A DNA stretch of 64,000 nt from UBA1351 sp963677625 (GCA_963677625.2 CAXXSW010000007.1:248001-312000); one strand, 5' to 3'; positions 31,873-41,655 are shown, numbered from the stretch's first letter. Notes: a model not told the origin generated them from the sequence alone. Program-made: numbers and translations.

Positions 31873-33536
31873 TATTCTGTCACCTCACGTCTATTATAGG
31901 CCTTTTGCATAATACTTAGTGCTTCATCCAAGCCCATTGATCTAATGGTCTCTATATGGTCATCCCAATTTAAGGCAACTTTCTTATCAACAATCCCTTT
32001 AATAGTATACTCTTCAACATAAGAGGTTATGCTAGACATAATTTTAATCAAACGACTTGATTCTTCAATAGTCAGATGATAGTCTGTGTAGAACAAATCT
32101 GCACTTTCCAGCCATACTTCTTTCATATCTATAGCCTCTTTGTTATAGATTAAATTTTGAAAGGTTTCAGTAAATGACAGGTCATATACCAAGCCGTTAT
32201 GGTTGTTAACGTACTTACCCACACCTTCATAAGCACCCTTGTCATAGTTCATGATTAAATCTGTAAAGACAGGTTCACCATCAATCATTTCGTAGGTCTT
32301 TCCCTCAATACCATAATTAGTTAATAAGACACCCTCTTCTGAGTATAGAAAATCAAAAAACTCTACTAACTCTTCCACATGCTGACAAGAAGTAGTAATG
32401 GCAAAAAGCTCACCTAAAAATTTATTACGTGAAACCATCCATTGGACATTTGAATCATTTTGATTTAACTTAGGCATAGGAAGAGCAGTCATATTAACTG
32501 ATTTACCCTGCTCAGTCTTTACATTTGTAAACCATTCTGCATATTGCCAATTAATAGCCGCTTTACCTTGTCCAATCAAATTTTTTCGTTCAAAAATATC
32601 CGTAAAACTCCTTATACCAAAATTTTGATCTAATAGGCCTTCATCATACCATTGATTCATAAGAAGGAGATACTCCTGATACCCTGGTTCTACTGCTCCA
32701 TATTTCATAACACCTTGATCTGGATAGAATAGCTTTTCCTCGGAGTTCATAATAGAGACTGGGGCCGCACCGATACCAAAAGCAGAAAGAAATTCAGCAG
32801 TAACATTAACCCCATTTTGCTGTCCCAGCAAAAGTGGTAGTTCAATATTCTCTTCGTCTCTTAAAATACGTAAAAAATTGGTCCAATCATCTATGGTAAC
32901 CGGTATTTCTACCCCGCTTGCTTCCAAAAAATCATTGCGTATGGATAAACCACCTATGATTGGCATGGATGTCGGTTCATAAATACGCCAAAACCCAGGT
33001 AGCTCATTTGTCTCTGTATAAGCTTCACTCAAGGCCTTATTCTCATTCAGTCTCTTCTCATAATTAGGTGCGTAAGCTTCCAAATATGGTGCAATATTAA
33101 TATAGACCCCATCTCTTATAGCTTTAGAGTAACCGCCTGGATAACCAGAAGTTGTATTATAGATGATATCCGGATAATTTCCTGATACTAACAACTGTTT
33201 AAGTATTTCTTCTGCTTCTTTATTTTCTAGTGGAGAGATGAAGTCAAAATAAATATTAGTCATTTCCTGAATTTTTTTCCATGTTATATTGCTCTCAAAA
33301 TCCATTTCGGAATTGGACCTGGGTAAAAAAACGGTAAAGTGCAAGGGCACTTGAGAGATGAAATGACTTGTATCCACTTGTTCCTCTTCCGGGATACCTT
33401 TCTCTTCTTTCTGAAAATAGAAATTGATGACAAGGACCATGATGAAAAGAAAACTTATGCCCAAGCCAATGAAAAGCCATTTATTATTCTTCAATGTCTT
33501 AGTCGTTCTTCCTGTTTTGTTTGTTGTATTTCTCAT
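31872..33536 (-). CDS. Membrane-anchored extracellular solute-binding protein
   Basis: A 554-residue protein with a basic start and one membrane anchor (WLFIGLGISFLFIMVLVINFYF, about 22-43). It has no lipobox Cys, so it stays fixed by its helix. The outer part resembles LplA-type binding proteins: ITWKKIQEMTNIYFDF, LLVSGNYPDIIYNT and a late FFDFLYSEEGVLLTNYGIEGKTYE. Encoded in one operon with, and overlapping, the AraC sensor, it may deliver ligand to that sensor rather than to the permeases. ATG 33536 (AGG 8 bp upstream) is preferred over GTG 33545. Confidence 0.75.
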   Translation of the reverse strand: MRNTTNKTGRTTKTLKNNKWLFIGLGISFLFIMVLVINFYFQKEEKGIPEEEQVDTSHFISQVPLHFTVFLPRSNSEMDFESNITWKKIQEMTNIYFDFISPLENKEAEEILKQLLVSGNYPDIIYNTTSGYPGGYSKAIRDGVYINIAPYLEAYAPNYEKRLNENKALSEAYTETNELPGFWRIYEPTSMPIIGGLSIRNDFLEASGVEIPVTIDDWTNFLRILRDEENIELPLLLGQQNGVNVTAEFLSAFGIGAAPVSIMNSEEKLFYPDQGVMKYGAVEPGYQEYLLLMNQWYDEGLLDQNFGIRSFTDIFERKNLIGQGKAAINWQYAEWFTNVKTEQGKSVNMTALPMPKLNQNDSNVQWMVSRNKFLGELFAITTSCQHVEELVEFFDFLYSEEGVLLTNYGIEGKTYEMIDGEPVFTDLIMNYDKGAYEGVGKYVNNHNGLVYDLSFTETFQNLIYNKEAIDMKEVWLESADLFYTDYHLTIEESSRLIKIMSSITSYVEEYTIKGIVDKKVALNWDDHIETIRSMGLDEALSIMQKAYNRREVTE

Positions 33537-33686
33537 GAATAACACCTGTCCTAACTCAAGATCGAGATGGTCTATACATAAAACTTAATTAGAAATCTAT
33601 TCTATTTCACAACAAAACTAGGGAATTCTATTAAGCAAGTCAATACAGCCTATCTATTCCCTATTATATCATCTACCCAAGCATTC

Positions 33687-33726
33687 ATCCAACAAGACCA
33701 TATGTGTTTTACTGATCTTGTTGGAT
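33687..33726 (-). other. Inverted repeat downstream of the ene-reductase gene
   Basis: ATCCAACAAGA (33687-33697) and TCTTGTTGGAT (33716-33726) are exact 11-bp inverted repeats with an 18-base loop, just after the stop of the gene at 33750. It has no clear U-run; probably a terminator or RNA stability element. Confidence 0.5.
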
Positions 33727-33749
33727 TGAATTGGTTTAGGTGCTTATTT

Positions 33750-35702
33750 CTATAAATCTCTGGCAACATAATAGCCGTCCCACACAGCCTCCATAACTTG
33801 CCCTGGTTTTACATTATCACCTATAATGTAAAATTCTGACCCTACATCACTTAGCTCTTCTGTCAATACCGTATTGGATCGTACACCTAAGGCAAGGATA
33901 ACCGTTTCAGCTTCTACCTTGACCATACTTCCGTCCCTTGTTTGGCAGACCACGCCATCACTTACTATTTCTACTGCTTTGGTCTCTGTCATAGTCTTGA
34001 CATATTTTTCCATTTCCATCATAAGTGCCATTTTATGAAAGTCATTGGCTTCTGGTGCCATCTGATCACGCATTTCAACAATGGTAACCTCTTTTCCATT
34101 CATACCAAGATGAACACCGGTTTCACAACCGACCAGACCACCGCCAAGAATAAGAACTTTGTCACCAATCTGTGACGGATCACTTTCAGCATCCAAGGCT
34201 TTCATGACGTGGGCTCCTTCAATACCTTTGATGGGAGGGATAAATGCCTGCCCACCAGCTGCAAGAATTAAAACATCAGGATCAATGGACCCAGCTAGCT
34301 CTCTTGTTACTTCCGTCTTGAGTCGTAAATCAATCTTGCTGCGTTTCACCCTGGCTTCCAGTACTTTGGCAAAATCGAAAAGATCCTGTTTAAAGGGTAC
34401 CTTACCAGCGAACTTCAGTGCACCTCCCAGTTGGTCCGAGTTATCACACAGTATAACTTCATGTCCCAAGTCAGATGCAGTTATAGCAGCTTCCATACCA
34501 CCAGGGCCACCACCAACAACTAATACTTTTTTCTTTCGATCTGATACTGGATCAAAATACTTATTATCTAACTCTTGCCCAATCACAGGGTTCACTGCAC
34601 ATGCAACTACATTTCTCTGGGTCAAGGATGCAAAGCAGTTAAAACATCGGATACAAGGGGTAATATCCTCTGCCCTGCCCTCCATGGCTTTTTTAGGGAA
34701 ATAAGGGTCCGCTAATAGGGCTCGACCTAATTCTACAATGTCCGCCTTACCCGATGCCAGTATTTCCTCAGCAAACTCAGGCGTATGTATACTACCCACA
34801 CAGGCAACAGGCACACTGACTACCTCTTTAATTGCAGCAGCCAAATATACGTTACATCCATGTTCTAAAAACATAGATGGGTGAGTACGAACGAAAAGAT
34901 TTTCAGCATCATGGGATCCAGCAGACACGTTAATAAGGTCCACCTTATCCTCTAGTAATTTAGCTAACTCTTTATAATCATCAAGATGCATAGCCCCTTC
35001 AATGAAGTCATCACCATTCATCCTCAATTCGATTGGAAATCCTTGACCTACAGCCTTTCTTACTTCATCTAAAGCCATCATTAAAAATCTAGCTCGGTTC
35101 TCAAGACTGCCACCAAATTCATCTTGTCTCTTGTTTTCCACTTGCGATAGAAATTGGTTGAAAAGCCAACCATGGGCAGCATGAACCATAACCATATCAA
35201 ATCCGGCTCTTTTACATTTTCTTGCTGCAAGTCCGTAACTTTTAACAATATGGTGAATCATAGCTGTATCCATCTCATGGACAATTTCTCCATTGGGCAT
35301 TACCTCATGACTTGGACCATAGGCTTTCTTTTTGCTTACTTCTTCACCACCAATACTGGTGATACCTCCATATTTTCCACCATGGGACAACTCAATGTTT
35401 GCCAATGCTCCATGACGCTTAATAGCCATGACAGCTCGTGTTAGGCTAGGAAGGATATTAGGGTCATCTAGTCTAATCTGACGATCATGAGATTTTCCTG
35501 TCTCTGAATCTGTAATACTTTCTCCTAAGGTGACCATAGCTGCGCCACCTCTAGCCTTCATCTCAAAATAAGAGATATTATAGGGTGTCAGGCGGCCATC
35601 CGGTGTCATATCCATCATACTAGTCGGTGCGGCAATTATTCTATTTTTGAGGACCGTATTACCTAGTTTAATCGGTTTGAGTAAATTTGGATATTTCCTC
35701 AT
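33750..35702 (-). CDS. NADH:flavin oxidoreductase, old yellow enzyme/2,4-dienoyl-CoA reductase type
   Basis: A 650-residue two-domain reductase. The N-terminal FMN TIM barrel (1-360) is followed by a [4Fe-4S] site C-x2-C-x2-C-x11-C (PCIRCFNCF..., about 340-360) and FAD/NAD(P) Rossmann domains (GGGPGGMEAAI near 398 and GGGLVGCETGVHL near 525). It matches the FadH, BaiH/BaiCD and daidzein-reductase group, which reduce C=C bonds next to a carbonyl. The usual active-site 'HGAHGYL' reads HAAHGWLFNQFLS here, with Trp for the catalytic Tyr. Given the locus, reduction of a flavone or other enone aglycone is a reasonable inference, not proof. It ends an operon with a 2-hydroxyacid dehydrogenase and an aldolase. 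Confidence 0.85.
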   Translation of the reverse strand: MRKYPNLLKPIKLGNTVLKNRIIAAPTSMMDMTPDGRLTPYNISYFEMKARGGAAMVTLGESITDSETGKSHDRQIRLDDPNILPSLTRAVMAIKRHGALANIELSHGGKYGGITSIGGEEVSKKKAYGPSHEVMPNGEIVHEMDTAMIHHIVKSYGLAARKCKRAGFDMVMVHAAHGWLFNQFLSQVENKRQDEFGGSLENRARFLMMALDEVRKAVGQGFPIELRMNGDDFIEGAMHLDDYKELAKLLEDKVDLINVSAGSHDAENLFVRTHPSMFLEHGCNVYLAAAIKEVVSVPVACVGSIHTPEFAEEILASGKADIVELGRALLADPYFPKKAMEGRAEDITPCIRCFNCFASLTQRNVVACAVNPVIGQELDNKYFDPVSDRKKKVLVVGGGPGGMEAAITASDLGHEVILCDNSDQLGGALKFAGKVPFKQDLFDFAKVLEARVKRSKIDLRLKTEVTRELAGSIDPDVLILAAGGQAFIPPIKGIEGAHVMKALDAESDPSQIGDKVLILGGGLVGCETGVHLGMNGKEVTIVEMRDQMAPEANDFHKMALMMEMEKYVKTMTETKAVEIVSDGVVCQTRDGSMVKVEAETVILALGVRSNTVLTEELSDVGSEFYIIGDNVKPGQVMEAVWDGYYVARDL

Positions 35703-35716
35703 TTTTCATTCACCCT

Positions 35717-36766
35717 TTAACCTTTCCAAACGTGTCTTCTCGGTTCTCCATTCAAATACGCCAGTACTTCACTACCAATAATCTCACCTGACCAACGATC
35801 CACATCTATGGTTAAACCTGCCATATGTGGTGTCAAGGTAACATTTCTCATTTTCAGGAGAGGATGATTAGCTGGAATAGGCTCTTGCCAGTATACATCC
35901 AATGCTGCACCGGCTATCACCTTGTCCTGTAAAGCATCAATCAAATCTTTTTGATCAATAACGGCTGCTCTTGCCGTATTAATTAGATAAGCAGTCGGTT
36001 TCATTTTATCAAACCAATCTTTGTTGACCATATTCTTTGTCGAGTCAAGCACAGGTAAATGAATGCTTAAGATATCGCTCTCTTGCAAAAGCGTATCCAA
36101 ATCTACAGACTTTACGCCATCCCCTTCCATACGTTCTACAGGGCAATAAGGATCATAAGCTATGACTTCCATACCAAAAGCAAGTGCTCGCTTAGCTACT
36201 TCAGAACCAATAGCACCATATCCTGCTATACCAAGGGTTCTACTGTAAAGCTCAAAGCCAATACCATAATCCATATAAGGATGATTTTCATCCAAGGGTC
36301 CCCATATAACATTTTTCTTGTCAGGAACTTGATAAATATCCTCAACAGTTTCACCTAAATGTTCTCCAATAACTAGGCCTGTTGAACTGACTGCTAAGTT
36401 TCTTGTTGAGGCAATCATTAATCCAATATTAAATTCTGCGACGGCTACAGCGTTACGTCCAGGTGTATGGGAAAGCTCTAATCCTGCTTCCTTAATAGCT
36501 TCATGACTCACAGTAGATGGTGTTCCTTTTGCCACACCAATAAACTTCATGCCTGAATCTGCCCAGCTTTTTATAGTCTCAGCCCCTGCTACCTCATCAC
36601 CAAGGACAACAAGTTCCATACCCATACATTCTTTCTTGGTCATGGCCTCTGTTACATTCCCTTTACCGTGTTTTAATTCGCCACAAATGCTTATATCACA
36701 AAAGGATTCTATCTCTTTCAATTTCTTTTCCGGTATTGGTGTACAAAGTGCTAATTTTTTCTTCAT
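35717..36766 (-). CDS. D-isomer-specific 2-hydroxyacid dehydrogenase
   Basis: A 349-residue NAD-dependent dehydrogenase. The cofactor motif GIAGYGAIGSEVAKRALAFG is near 180-199. Catalytic positions are the Arg in NTARAAVID (near 268-276), a Glu in WQEPIPANHP (near 299) and the His in TPHMAGLT (near 319). It interconverts 2-hydroxy acids and 2-oxo acids. Lying between a class II aldolase and an OYE-type reductase (14 and 24 bp spacing), it may act on an acid derived from the released sugar or side chain. ATG 36766 (AAAGG 8 bp upstream) is chosen over GTG 36775. Confidence 0.85.
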   Translation of the reverse strand: MKKKLALCTPIPEKKLKEIESFCDISICGELKHGKGNVTEAMTKKECMGMELVVLGDEVAGAETIKSWADSGMKFIGVAKGTPSTVSHEAIKEAGLELSHTPGRNAVAVAEFNIGLMIASTRNLAVSSTGLVIGEHLGETVEDIYQVPDKKNVIWGPLDENHPYMDYGIGFELYSRTLGIAGYGAIGSEVAKRALAFGMEVIAYDPYCPVERMEGDGVKSVDLDTLLQESDILSIHLPVLDSTKNMVNKDWFDKMKPTAYLINTARAAVIDQKDLIDALQDKVIAGAALDVYWQEPIPANHPLLKMRNVTLTPHMAGLTIDVDRWSGEIIGSEVLAYLNGEPRRHVWKG

Positions 36767-36790
36767 ATCATTCACCTTTCTCTAGCTTCT

Positions 36791-37429
36791 CTAAACTGCT
36801 TGGTCAGCGGCAATCAGGGCTTTCATCTTAGCGACTGCTTGGTCAGAAAGAGGTTTATAATTTCCTAAAAGTTTCGCATAATAGGTTCCCTGAGCCATTT
36901 CCTCTGTATAAATGGTTGCTGCCATCGCTGCTTTAATGGACTTGCCACAACAGAACATACCGTGATTTTTCAACAAGACAGCCCGTTCATCACCTAAAGT
37001 ATCCACAACAGTTCCTGCAAGGTCAGATGAACCTGGCATAACAAAAGGTACAATATTAACTGGTACAAATTCAGCTTGAGGAGGTGTCAAAGGCATCAAA
37101 GGCTCATCACTCATAGCCATAATAGTTGCGTACATACCATGGGTATGAACCGTAGCCCTTACATCTTTTCTGGCTCTTAAAACTGCCGTATGCATAGGTG
37201 TTTCTGATGATGGTTTATATGGACCATCTATCCATTTTCCATTCATATCAACAATGGCAATGTCTTCTGCTTTCATGGTCATATAATCAACACCACTTGG
37301 AGTGATAGCTATAACAGGTTCCTCTTCATCCTGAACTGCAATATTACCTGATGTTCCTTGAATCAATCCCAACTTCACTGCTTGTAAAATAGCTGTTAAC
37401 ACTTCATTTCTAATTTTTTCGTATTTCAT
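36791..37429 (-). CDS. Class II aldolase/adducin family protein
   Basis: A 212-residue zinc-dependent aldolase of the fuculose/rhamnulose-phosphate type. Substrate loop: GTSGNIAVQD (near 25-34) and ITPSGVDY. Zinc-binding His residues: TVHTHGMYA (near 92-100) and LLKNHGMFCCG (near 151-161). Members cleave ketose 1-phosphates or related compounds to dihydroxyacetone phosphate and an aldehyde. With an FGGY kinase and an iron alcohol dehydrogenase nearby it could handle a ketose formed from the unusual sugar product of C-deglycosylation. It is the first gene of an operon and has a GTTGTATAC motif about 40 bp upstream. The second ATG (37429) fits AGGAG best. Confidence 0.85.
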   Translation of the reverse strand: MKYEKIRNEVLTAILQAVKLGLIQGTSGNIAVQDEEEPVIAITPSGVDYMTMKAEDIAIVDMNGKWIDGPYKPSSETPMHTAVLRARKDVRATVHTHGMYATIMAMSDEPLMPLTPPQAEFVPVNIVPFVMPGSSDLAGTVVDTLGDERAVLLKNHGMFCCGKSIKAAMAATIYTEEMAQGTYYAKLLGNYKPLSDQAVAKMKALIAADQAV

Positions 37430-37467
37430 CATTCTCTCCTAACATTTCATTAAGTTTATAGTTTTTT

Positions 37468-37484
37468 AGTTGTATACGTTTATT
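37468..37484 (-). promoter_or_regulatory. GTATAC-centred motif upstream of the aldolase operon
   Basis: AGTTGTATACGTTTATT (+ strand). A near-identical element, GTTGTATACTTATTT, lies between the CocE gene and the TetR gene (41656-41670). Two copies near catabolic genes suggest a shared operator or promoter core, perhaps for the TetR protein. Confidence 0.35.
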
Positions 37485-37487
37485 TTT

Positions 37488-38654
37488 TCATTGGTACAAA
37501 GCTTTTTTTTGCTTTATATATCTTAAAATCATCATCAGCATGGGCACAAGCAACAGAGTAATAGCACCAATTGTGTAAACCGCCTGAGTACTTGTCTCTC
37601 CCCAAGCAAGAGAAGAAATTGCATTAAGAATCAAAGGTGATAATACTTGGCCTAGGCTAATGGCGACAACAATAAGTCCTACTGCCATGGCTGTTGCTTT
37701 CTGTTCAACAGCATTAGATGCCTCAAACATAACCCGAGGTACATATAGTCCCTGAGACGCCCCACAAAGAATGGCACCTGTGAACAGTCCTACCAGTGTC
37801 CCTGGATAGAAAATCAAGAAAAGTGCACCAAGGGCAAACAAGACCATGGCTACATACAAGGAGTTGTTTTTCGTATATCCGGTAATCCAACCGGTCAAGA
37901 GACCTACAACGACCTGAACTCCTGAAAAAGCACCAATTAACAAGCCAGCAACAGAAGAATCTCCCCTATAGCTGCCAGCCAAATGCATGGCTATATTCGT
38001 CGAAAAAGAAATAACAAAGATGAACTCAATCACTGTTAGCAAGGCCAAACCATAGACCCTTCTGTTAAGTCGGATTTTTTCATCTTTTTTTGGTCTAACC
38101 GGTCCCATATCCGGAAGGAAAAAGACAACCATAATAAGAACTGCAAAGGCTACACTATTTATCCAATATGTATTGGTATACCCTTCTCTTCCAACCAAAC
38201 CCGCTACAGTCGTGACAAGCAGCATGCTTCCACCTACACCCGCGCTCTGAATCCCTAAAACTCCAGCTTGCTGACGACCTGAAAAATGATCAGATACAAC
38301 AGCAGTACTAAGGGTTGTCAGTAATCCTAAACCAATTCCTACAAACAATCTTGCTCCAAATAGCAAGCTAAAAGTATCCTTAGCCAAGGGAAGCAAGCCA
38401 CCGATTCCAATAATCAATATACCAATCATCAAAAGTTTTTTCTTACTTAGTCGTGTCACCAACCAACCTGATAAAATTGCTATTAAGGCACCAAGAATCA
38501 TGGGCGCTGTAATTAGCATTTGTATCAAAGATGTCCTAACCCTTGGAAAAGCGGCCGCTATCTGTGGAAGTACGGGAGATAGGGTCAGTTGCATAGCTTG
38601 ACACAGTGCAATACCTACAATAGCCACTTTAATTCTATTCTTATTTGTATCCAT
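37488..38654 (-). CDS. MFS transporter
   Basis: A 388-residue protein with 12 predicted membrane helices. The MFS motif between helices 2 and 3 appears as GWLVTRLSKKKLLMIG (about 64-79), and VGIGLGLLTTLSTAVVSDHF is the helix 4 region. It resembles the YbjJ/CynX-like uptake and drug-efflux group; no substrate is recognisable. It sits in an operon after a CocE hydrolase and an alcohol dehydrogenase, so it may carry a hydrolysis product or an aromatic acid. The start at ATG 38654 has GGGGGG 6 bp upstream; ATG 38660 is less well placed. Confidence 0.82.
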   Translation of the reverse strand: MDTNKNRIKVAIVGIALCQAMQLTLSPVLPQIAAAFPRVRTSLIQMLITAPMILGALIAILSGWLVTRLSKKKLLMIGILIIGIGGLLPLAKDTFSLLFGARLFVGIGLGLLTTLSTAVVSDHFSGRQQAGVLGIQSAGVGGSMLLVTTVAGLVGREGYTNTYWINSVAFAVLIMVVFFLPDMGPVRPKKDEKIRLNRRVYGLALLTVIEFIFVISFSTNIAMHLAGSYRGDSSVAGLLIGAFSGVQVVVGLLTGWITGYTKNNSLYVAMVLFALGALFLIFYPGTLVGLFTGAILCGASQGLYVPRVMFEASNAVEQKATAMAVGLIVVAISLGQVLSPLILNAISSLAWGETSTQAVYTIGAITLLLVPMLMMILRYIKQKKALYQ

Positions 38655-38678
38655 TCTCATCCCCCCATATCCTAAGCA

Positions 38679-39824
38679 TTAATAAGCTTCTTCTAAGATA
38701 CTCAGGATATCCTCTTTACTTATTTCACTTCGCGGATTGAAGTTCAACACTGGTTCCTTAAGCACTTCCTCAGCAAGCATATTAAAATCTTCACGTCCAA
38801 TGCCTTGTTGAGATAGGGTTTTTATTCCCAATTCCTTAATCATTCCTACCAGCATCTGTGGAAATAAGAGATAATCTTCCTCCCTATCACCTGAGACTTG
38901 TCCACCGATTTTTTCTGCCATTTGAATCATTTCATCCTTACATTCAGGTGCGTTGAATTTCATAACATAGGGCAATACAGCTGCATTTGCCATGCCGTGA
39001 GGTAAGTGAAAGTGGGCACTCAAGGTATGTGCAATGCCATGTACCAGGCCTAAATTAGCATTAGAAAAAGCATATCCTCCTATGACACAACCGATAAGCA
39101 TTTGCTCTCTCGCTTCCATATCTTGTCCGTTTTCTACTGCTTTTGGAAGATTTTTATAAAAAATATCTAATGCTTCTAAAGACTGATACCGGGTTAGAGG
39201 ACTAGCCATATTAGAAATATAACTTTCCACTGCATGGGTAATAGCATCCATACCAGTTGCTGCAGTAACAGACGCTGGCATGGTTCTAGTAAATTCCGGA
39301 TTAATCAAAACCTTGTCAGGTGTTAGACAATTATCAATAATGACGTATTTACATACCTTGACAGTATCTGTTAGTGCTGTAACATTGGTTATTTCACTAG
39401 ATGTGCCAGCCGTAGTCGGAATGGCTATTAAAGGCAGCAAGTGACTATTCACTAAGCCAATACCACCATATTGACTGATGGGAGATGGCTTGACCATAAG
39501 CACATTCACTGCTTTGGCCAAATCGATACTACTACCACCACCTACTGCAATAAAGGCTTCAACGCCTTCATTCTTAGCTAGTATGGCTGCCTCTTCCACC
39601 AATTCATTGGTTGGGTTAGGCAATACCTTGTCAAAAACCACTAGCTTAGCTTCTGATTTCGCTGCGGCTTCCACTACTTTTTGGGCGATACCTGCCCCCT
39701 TTACACCTTGGTCATATATAACCATAACCACCTGAGACTTATAAGATTTAATAAGTCCTGGCAATTGTTCTATTGAATCATTACCAAAAATAATATCACT
39801 ATGTATAAAATGATTAAACTCCAT
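38679..39824 (-). CDS. Iron-containing alcohol dehydrogenase
   Basis: A 381-residue group III alcohol dehydrogenase. The NAD(P) motif is AVGGGSSIDLAKAV (about 94-107) and DxxTHxxE-type metal positions are in MDAITHAVESYIS (about 191-203). Metal-binding His residues are in GLVHGIAHTLSAHFHLPHG (about 258-276). Members oxidise or reduce alcohols, lactaldehyde, glycerol and similar compounds; here an aldehyde from the aldolase step is a plausible substrate. The gene lies between the CocE hydrolase (36 bp upstream) and the MFS gene. The start follows GAAAGGA. Confidence 0.9.
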   Translation of the reverse strand: MEFNHFIHSDIIFGNDSIEQLPGLIKSYKSQVVMVIYDQGVKGAGIAQKVVEAAAKSEAKLVVFDKVLPNPTNELVEEAAILAKNEGVEAFIAVGGGSSIDLAKAVNVLMVKPSPISQYGGIGLVNSHLLPLIAIPTTAGTSSEITNVTALTDTVKVCKYVIIDNCLTPDKVLINPEFTRTMPASVTAATGMDAITHAVESYISNMASPLTRYQSLEALDIFYKNLPKAVENGQDMEAREQMLIGCVIGGYAFSNANLGLVHGIAHTLSAHFHLPHGMANAAVLPYVMKFNAPECKDEMIQMAEKIGGQVSGDREEDYLLFPQMLVGMIKELGIKTLSQQGIGREDFNMLAEEVLKEPVLNFNPRSEISKEDILSILEEAY

Positions 39825-39860
39825 ATTATTCCTTTCGAGTATATCTATGTCAGCTAATAA

Positions 39861-41603
39861 TTAGCGGATAATTATATGGCCATCACTAAACTTTGGTGGT
39901 ATAACAGGAATCTGAAGAAAAGACTCATATTGTCCACCAGTATAGATTAAATGATTACCCACATTATCCTGATCCCAGATTAAGGGTTCAAACCAGTCCT
40001 CACGTATATAGCGGCCAGAAATCTGAACCCGAATATGTTGACCTTTATGCCAAAATCTACTGGTAGGTACTATTTCAATGTCAACTGGAACTATTTCACC
40101 TGGTTTAAGTTTCTCATCTTCTGTATGAGCCTGTACCGGGTTATAATCTGTAGATAGTTTCTCGTCTAACTTTCGTCTTGACACCCGCATTTTACCCCAG
40201 GCACCTGGATGTGGTTCACCAAAAATCGTAATGGGTAGGAAGTCACCGGTAGTTGACAACTTCTGTACATTAATAAACAAATCCATGTCATCATAGCTTT
40301 CAGCTGCAACATACAACCTTAATTTCATATAACCGGTTATCTCTGTATCTTCTTCAAAACGGTAATCGAAGGTAACTTGTCCTGTCTTTCCGTCATAAGC
40401 AGCATGACTCTCTTCTCTTACAGGCTCTGATTTCATTGTCATCTTCCTACTGTCGAGATAGAGTTTTTCATATTGGGTTCTTTTTAGAGGGAAGCTAGTT
40501 TCAGGTCTATTATCCATAAAATTATGGTCATTCACATCTTGTACTTCCAAGCGCACTTTAGGTGTTAACTCCCATCCATTTCTTTCCAACTTCAAATAAC
40601 GGTTATAGAAACGCTCCAAATCTTCAAGATTTGCTGTAGAATAAGCATCCGGCCATTCAAAATCTCTATGCGCCCGAAGCCATTTTTTAGTGGATTTGAT
40701 TTTTCTAAATCCATTAATAGAACCTCTTAAATGGAAGTGATTCCAGCAAGCTGTTACATAGGTAGGTATCCGAATTTTTTTCCAGTCTGGGTCTTTGTCC
40801 GCCCAATATGGATGATTGATAAAAGGATACTTCTCATAGTTATCAGGAAGACTGTCCATATAATTTGGTCCTATGGCTTCACGCATAACAAAGCGAATAA
40901 AGGATTCAGCAGGTATCCCACCTTCGCAGATAGACTCCCTATACATATCACTTGTGCCTTCCCATGGTGCAATACAAGCCAAGTGTGGGGGTTGCTGTGC
41001 AGCAATTCTCCATTGAGTCATTGCAACACATGAATTTCCACCTAAGCCAACACGTCCGTTACACCAATCCTGAGTGGCTGCCCATTCAATAAAATCGTAA
41101 CCATCTCGTCCATCCTGAGACCCGAATTGAATGAAATCGCCTTCTGAATGACCAATGCCACGAGGGTCCACATTGGCAACTGCATAGCCTCGGCGACACC
41201 AGTATCCCGGGTCAGGGCTCTCAAATTTAGCCATATCAGATACTGTTCCAGGTGGAACTCCCATAATCTGCCACTCGCTTTGTCCATCAAATGGTCTTTT
41301 ACCATACCAACTCCATGATACGAGAAGAGGATAAGCTTTCTCCTCTTCAGGCCTATAGATGTCAACATATATGGTTATGCCATCTCTCATCTTAACCGGA
41401 ATATCCTGAATACATATGATTCCGTCTTCAGCTACATAGGTTCTATGATTCAGAGGAGACTGAAAACGCGCATATTCCTTTTCTTCTCTGGTCATGGCAT
41501 CCAGTTCTTCTTGGGAACATGGTTTCATCATGCTGTTCATAACTACTTCCACTTCCTGACCGGCCATCGTAACGGTCTTGTTGATTTTTTTAATTTCTGC
41601 CAC
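39861..41603 (-). CDS. CocE/NonD family hydrolase (paralogue 1)
   Basis: A 580-residue serine hydrolase of the X-Pro dipeptidyl-peptidase/cocaine-esterase family. The alpha/beta-hydrolase part has VDPRGIGHSEG (about 146-156) and the nucleophile elbow GLGGNSCVAMTQW (about 189-201), where the usual G-x-S-Y-x-G is G-N-S-C-V-A. The C-terminal jelly roll includes TGYMKLRLYVA and WHKGQHIRVQISGRYI. It has no signal peptide, so it acts in the cytosol, cleaving an ester or amide. A second 580-residue copy (50299-52041) shares long segments. The start is GTG with AGGAGG 7 bp upstream. Possible role: cleavage of an acyl, galloyl-like or acyl-phloroglucinol bond; unproven. Confidence 0.85.
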   Translation of the reverse strand: MAEIKKINKTVTMAGQEVEVVMNSMMKPCSQEELDAMTREEKEYARFQSPLNHRTYVAEDGIICIQDIPVKMRDGITIYVDIYRPEEEKAYPLLVSWSWYGKRPFDGQSEWQIMGVPPGTVSDMAKFESPDPGYWCRRGYAVANVDPRGIGHSEGDFIQFGSQDGRDGYDFIEWAATQDWCNGRVGLGGNSCVAMTQWRIAAQQPPHLACIAPWEGTSDMYRESICEGGIPAESFIRFVMREAIGPNYMDSLPDNYEKYPFINHPYWADKDPDWKKIRIPTYVTACWNHFHLRGSINGFRKIKSTKKWLRAHRDFEWPDAYSTANLEDLERFYNRYLKLERNGWELTPKVRLEVQDVNDHNFMDNRPETSFPLKRTQYEKLYLDSRKMTMKSEPVREESHAAYDGKTGQVTFDYRFEEDTEITGYMKLRLYVAAESYDDMDLFINVQKLSTTGDFLPITIFGEPHPGAWGKMRVSRRKLDEKLSTDYNPVQAHTEDEKLKPGEIVPVDIEIVPTSRFWHKGQHIRVQISGRYIREDWFEPLIWDQDNVGNHLIYTGGQYESFLQIPVIPPKFSDGHIIIR

Positions 41604-41655
41604 CTTAATTCCTCCTGAATAATCACATTAGGTTTATTGATTTCTCTTTTTGACT

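Noticed and set aside
33750..38654. Bile acid inducible-type (bai) operon
   Set aside because: Only the OYE-type reductase resembles bai genes; CoA ligase, 7-alpha-dehydratase and bile acid transporter are absent.
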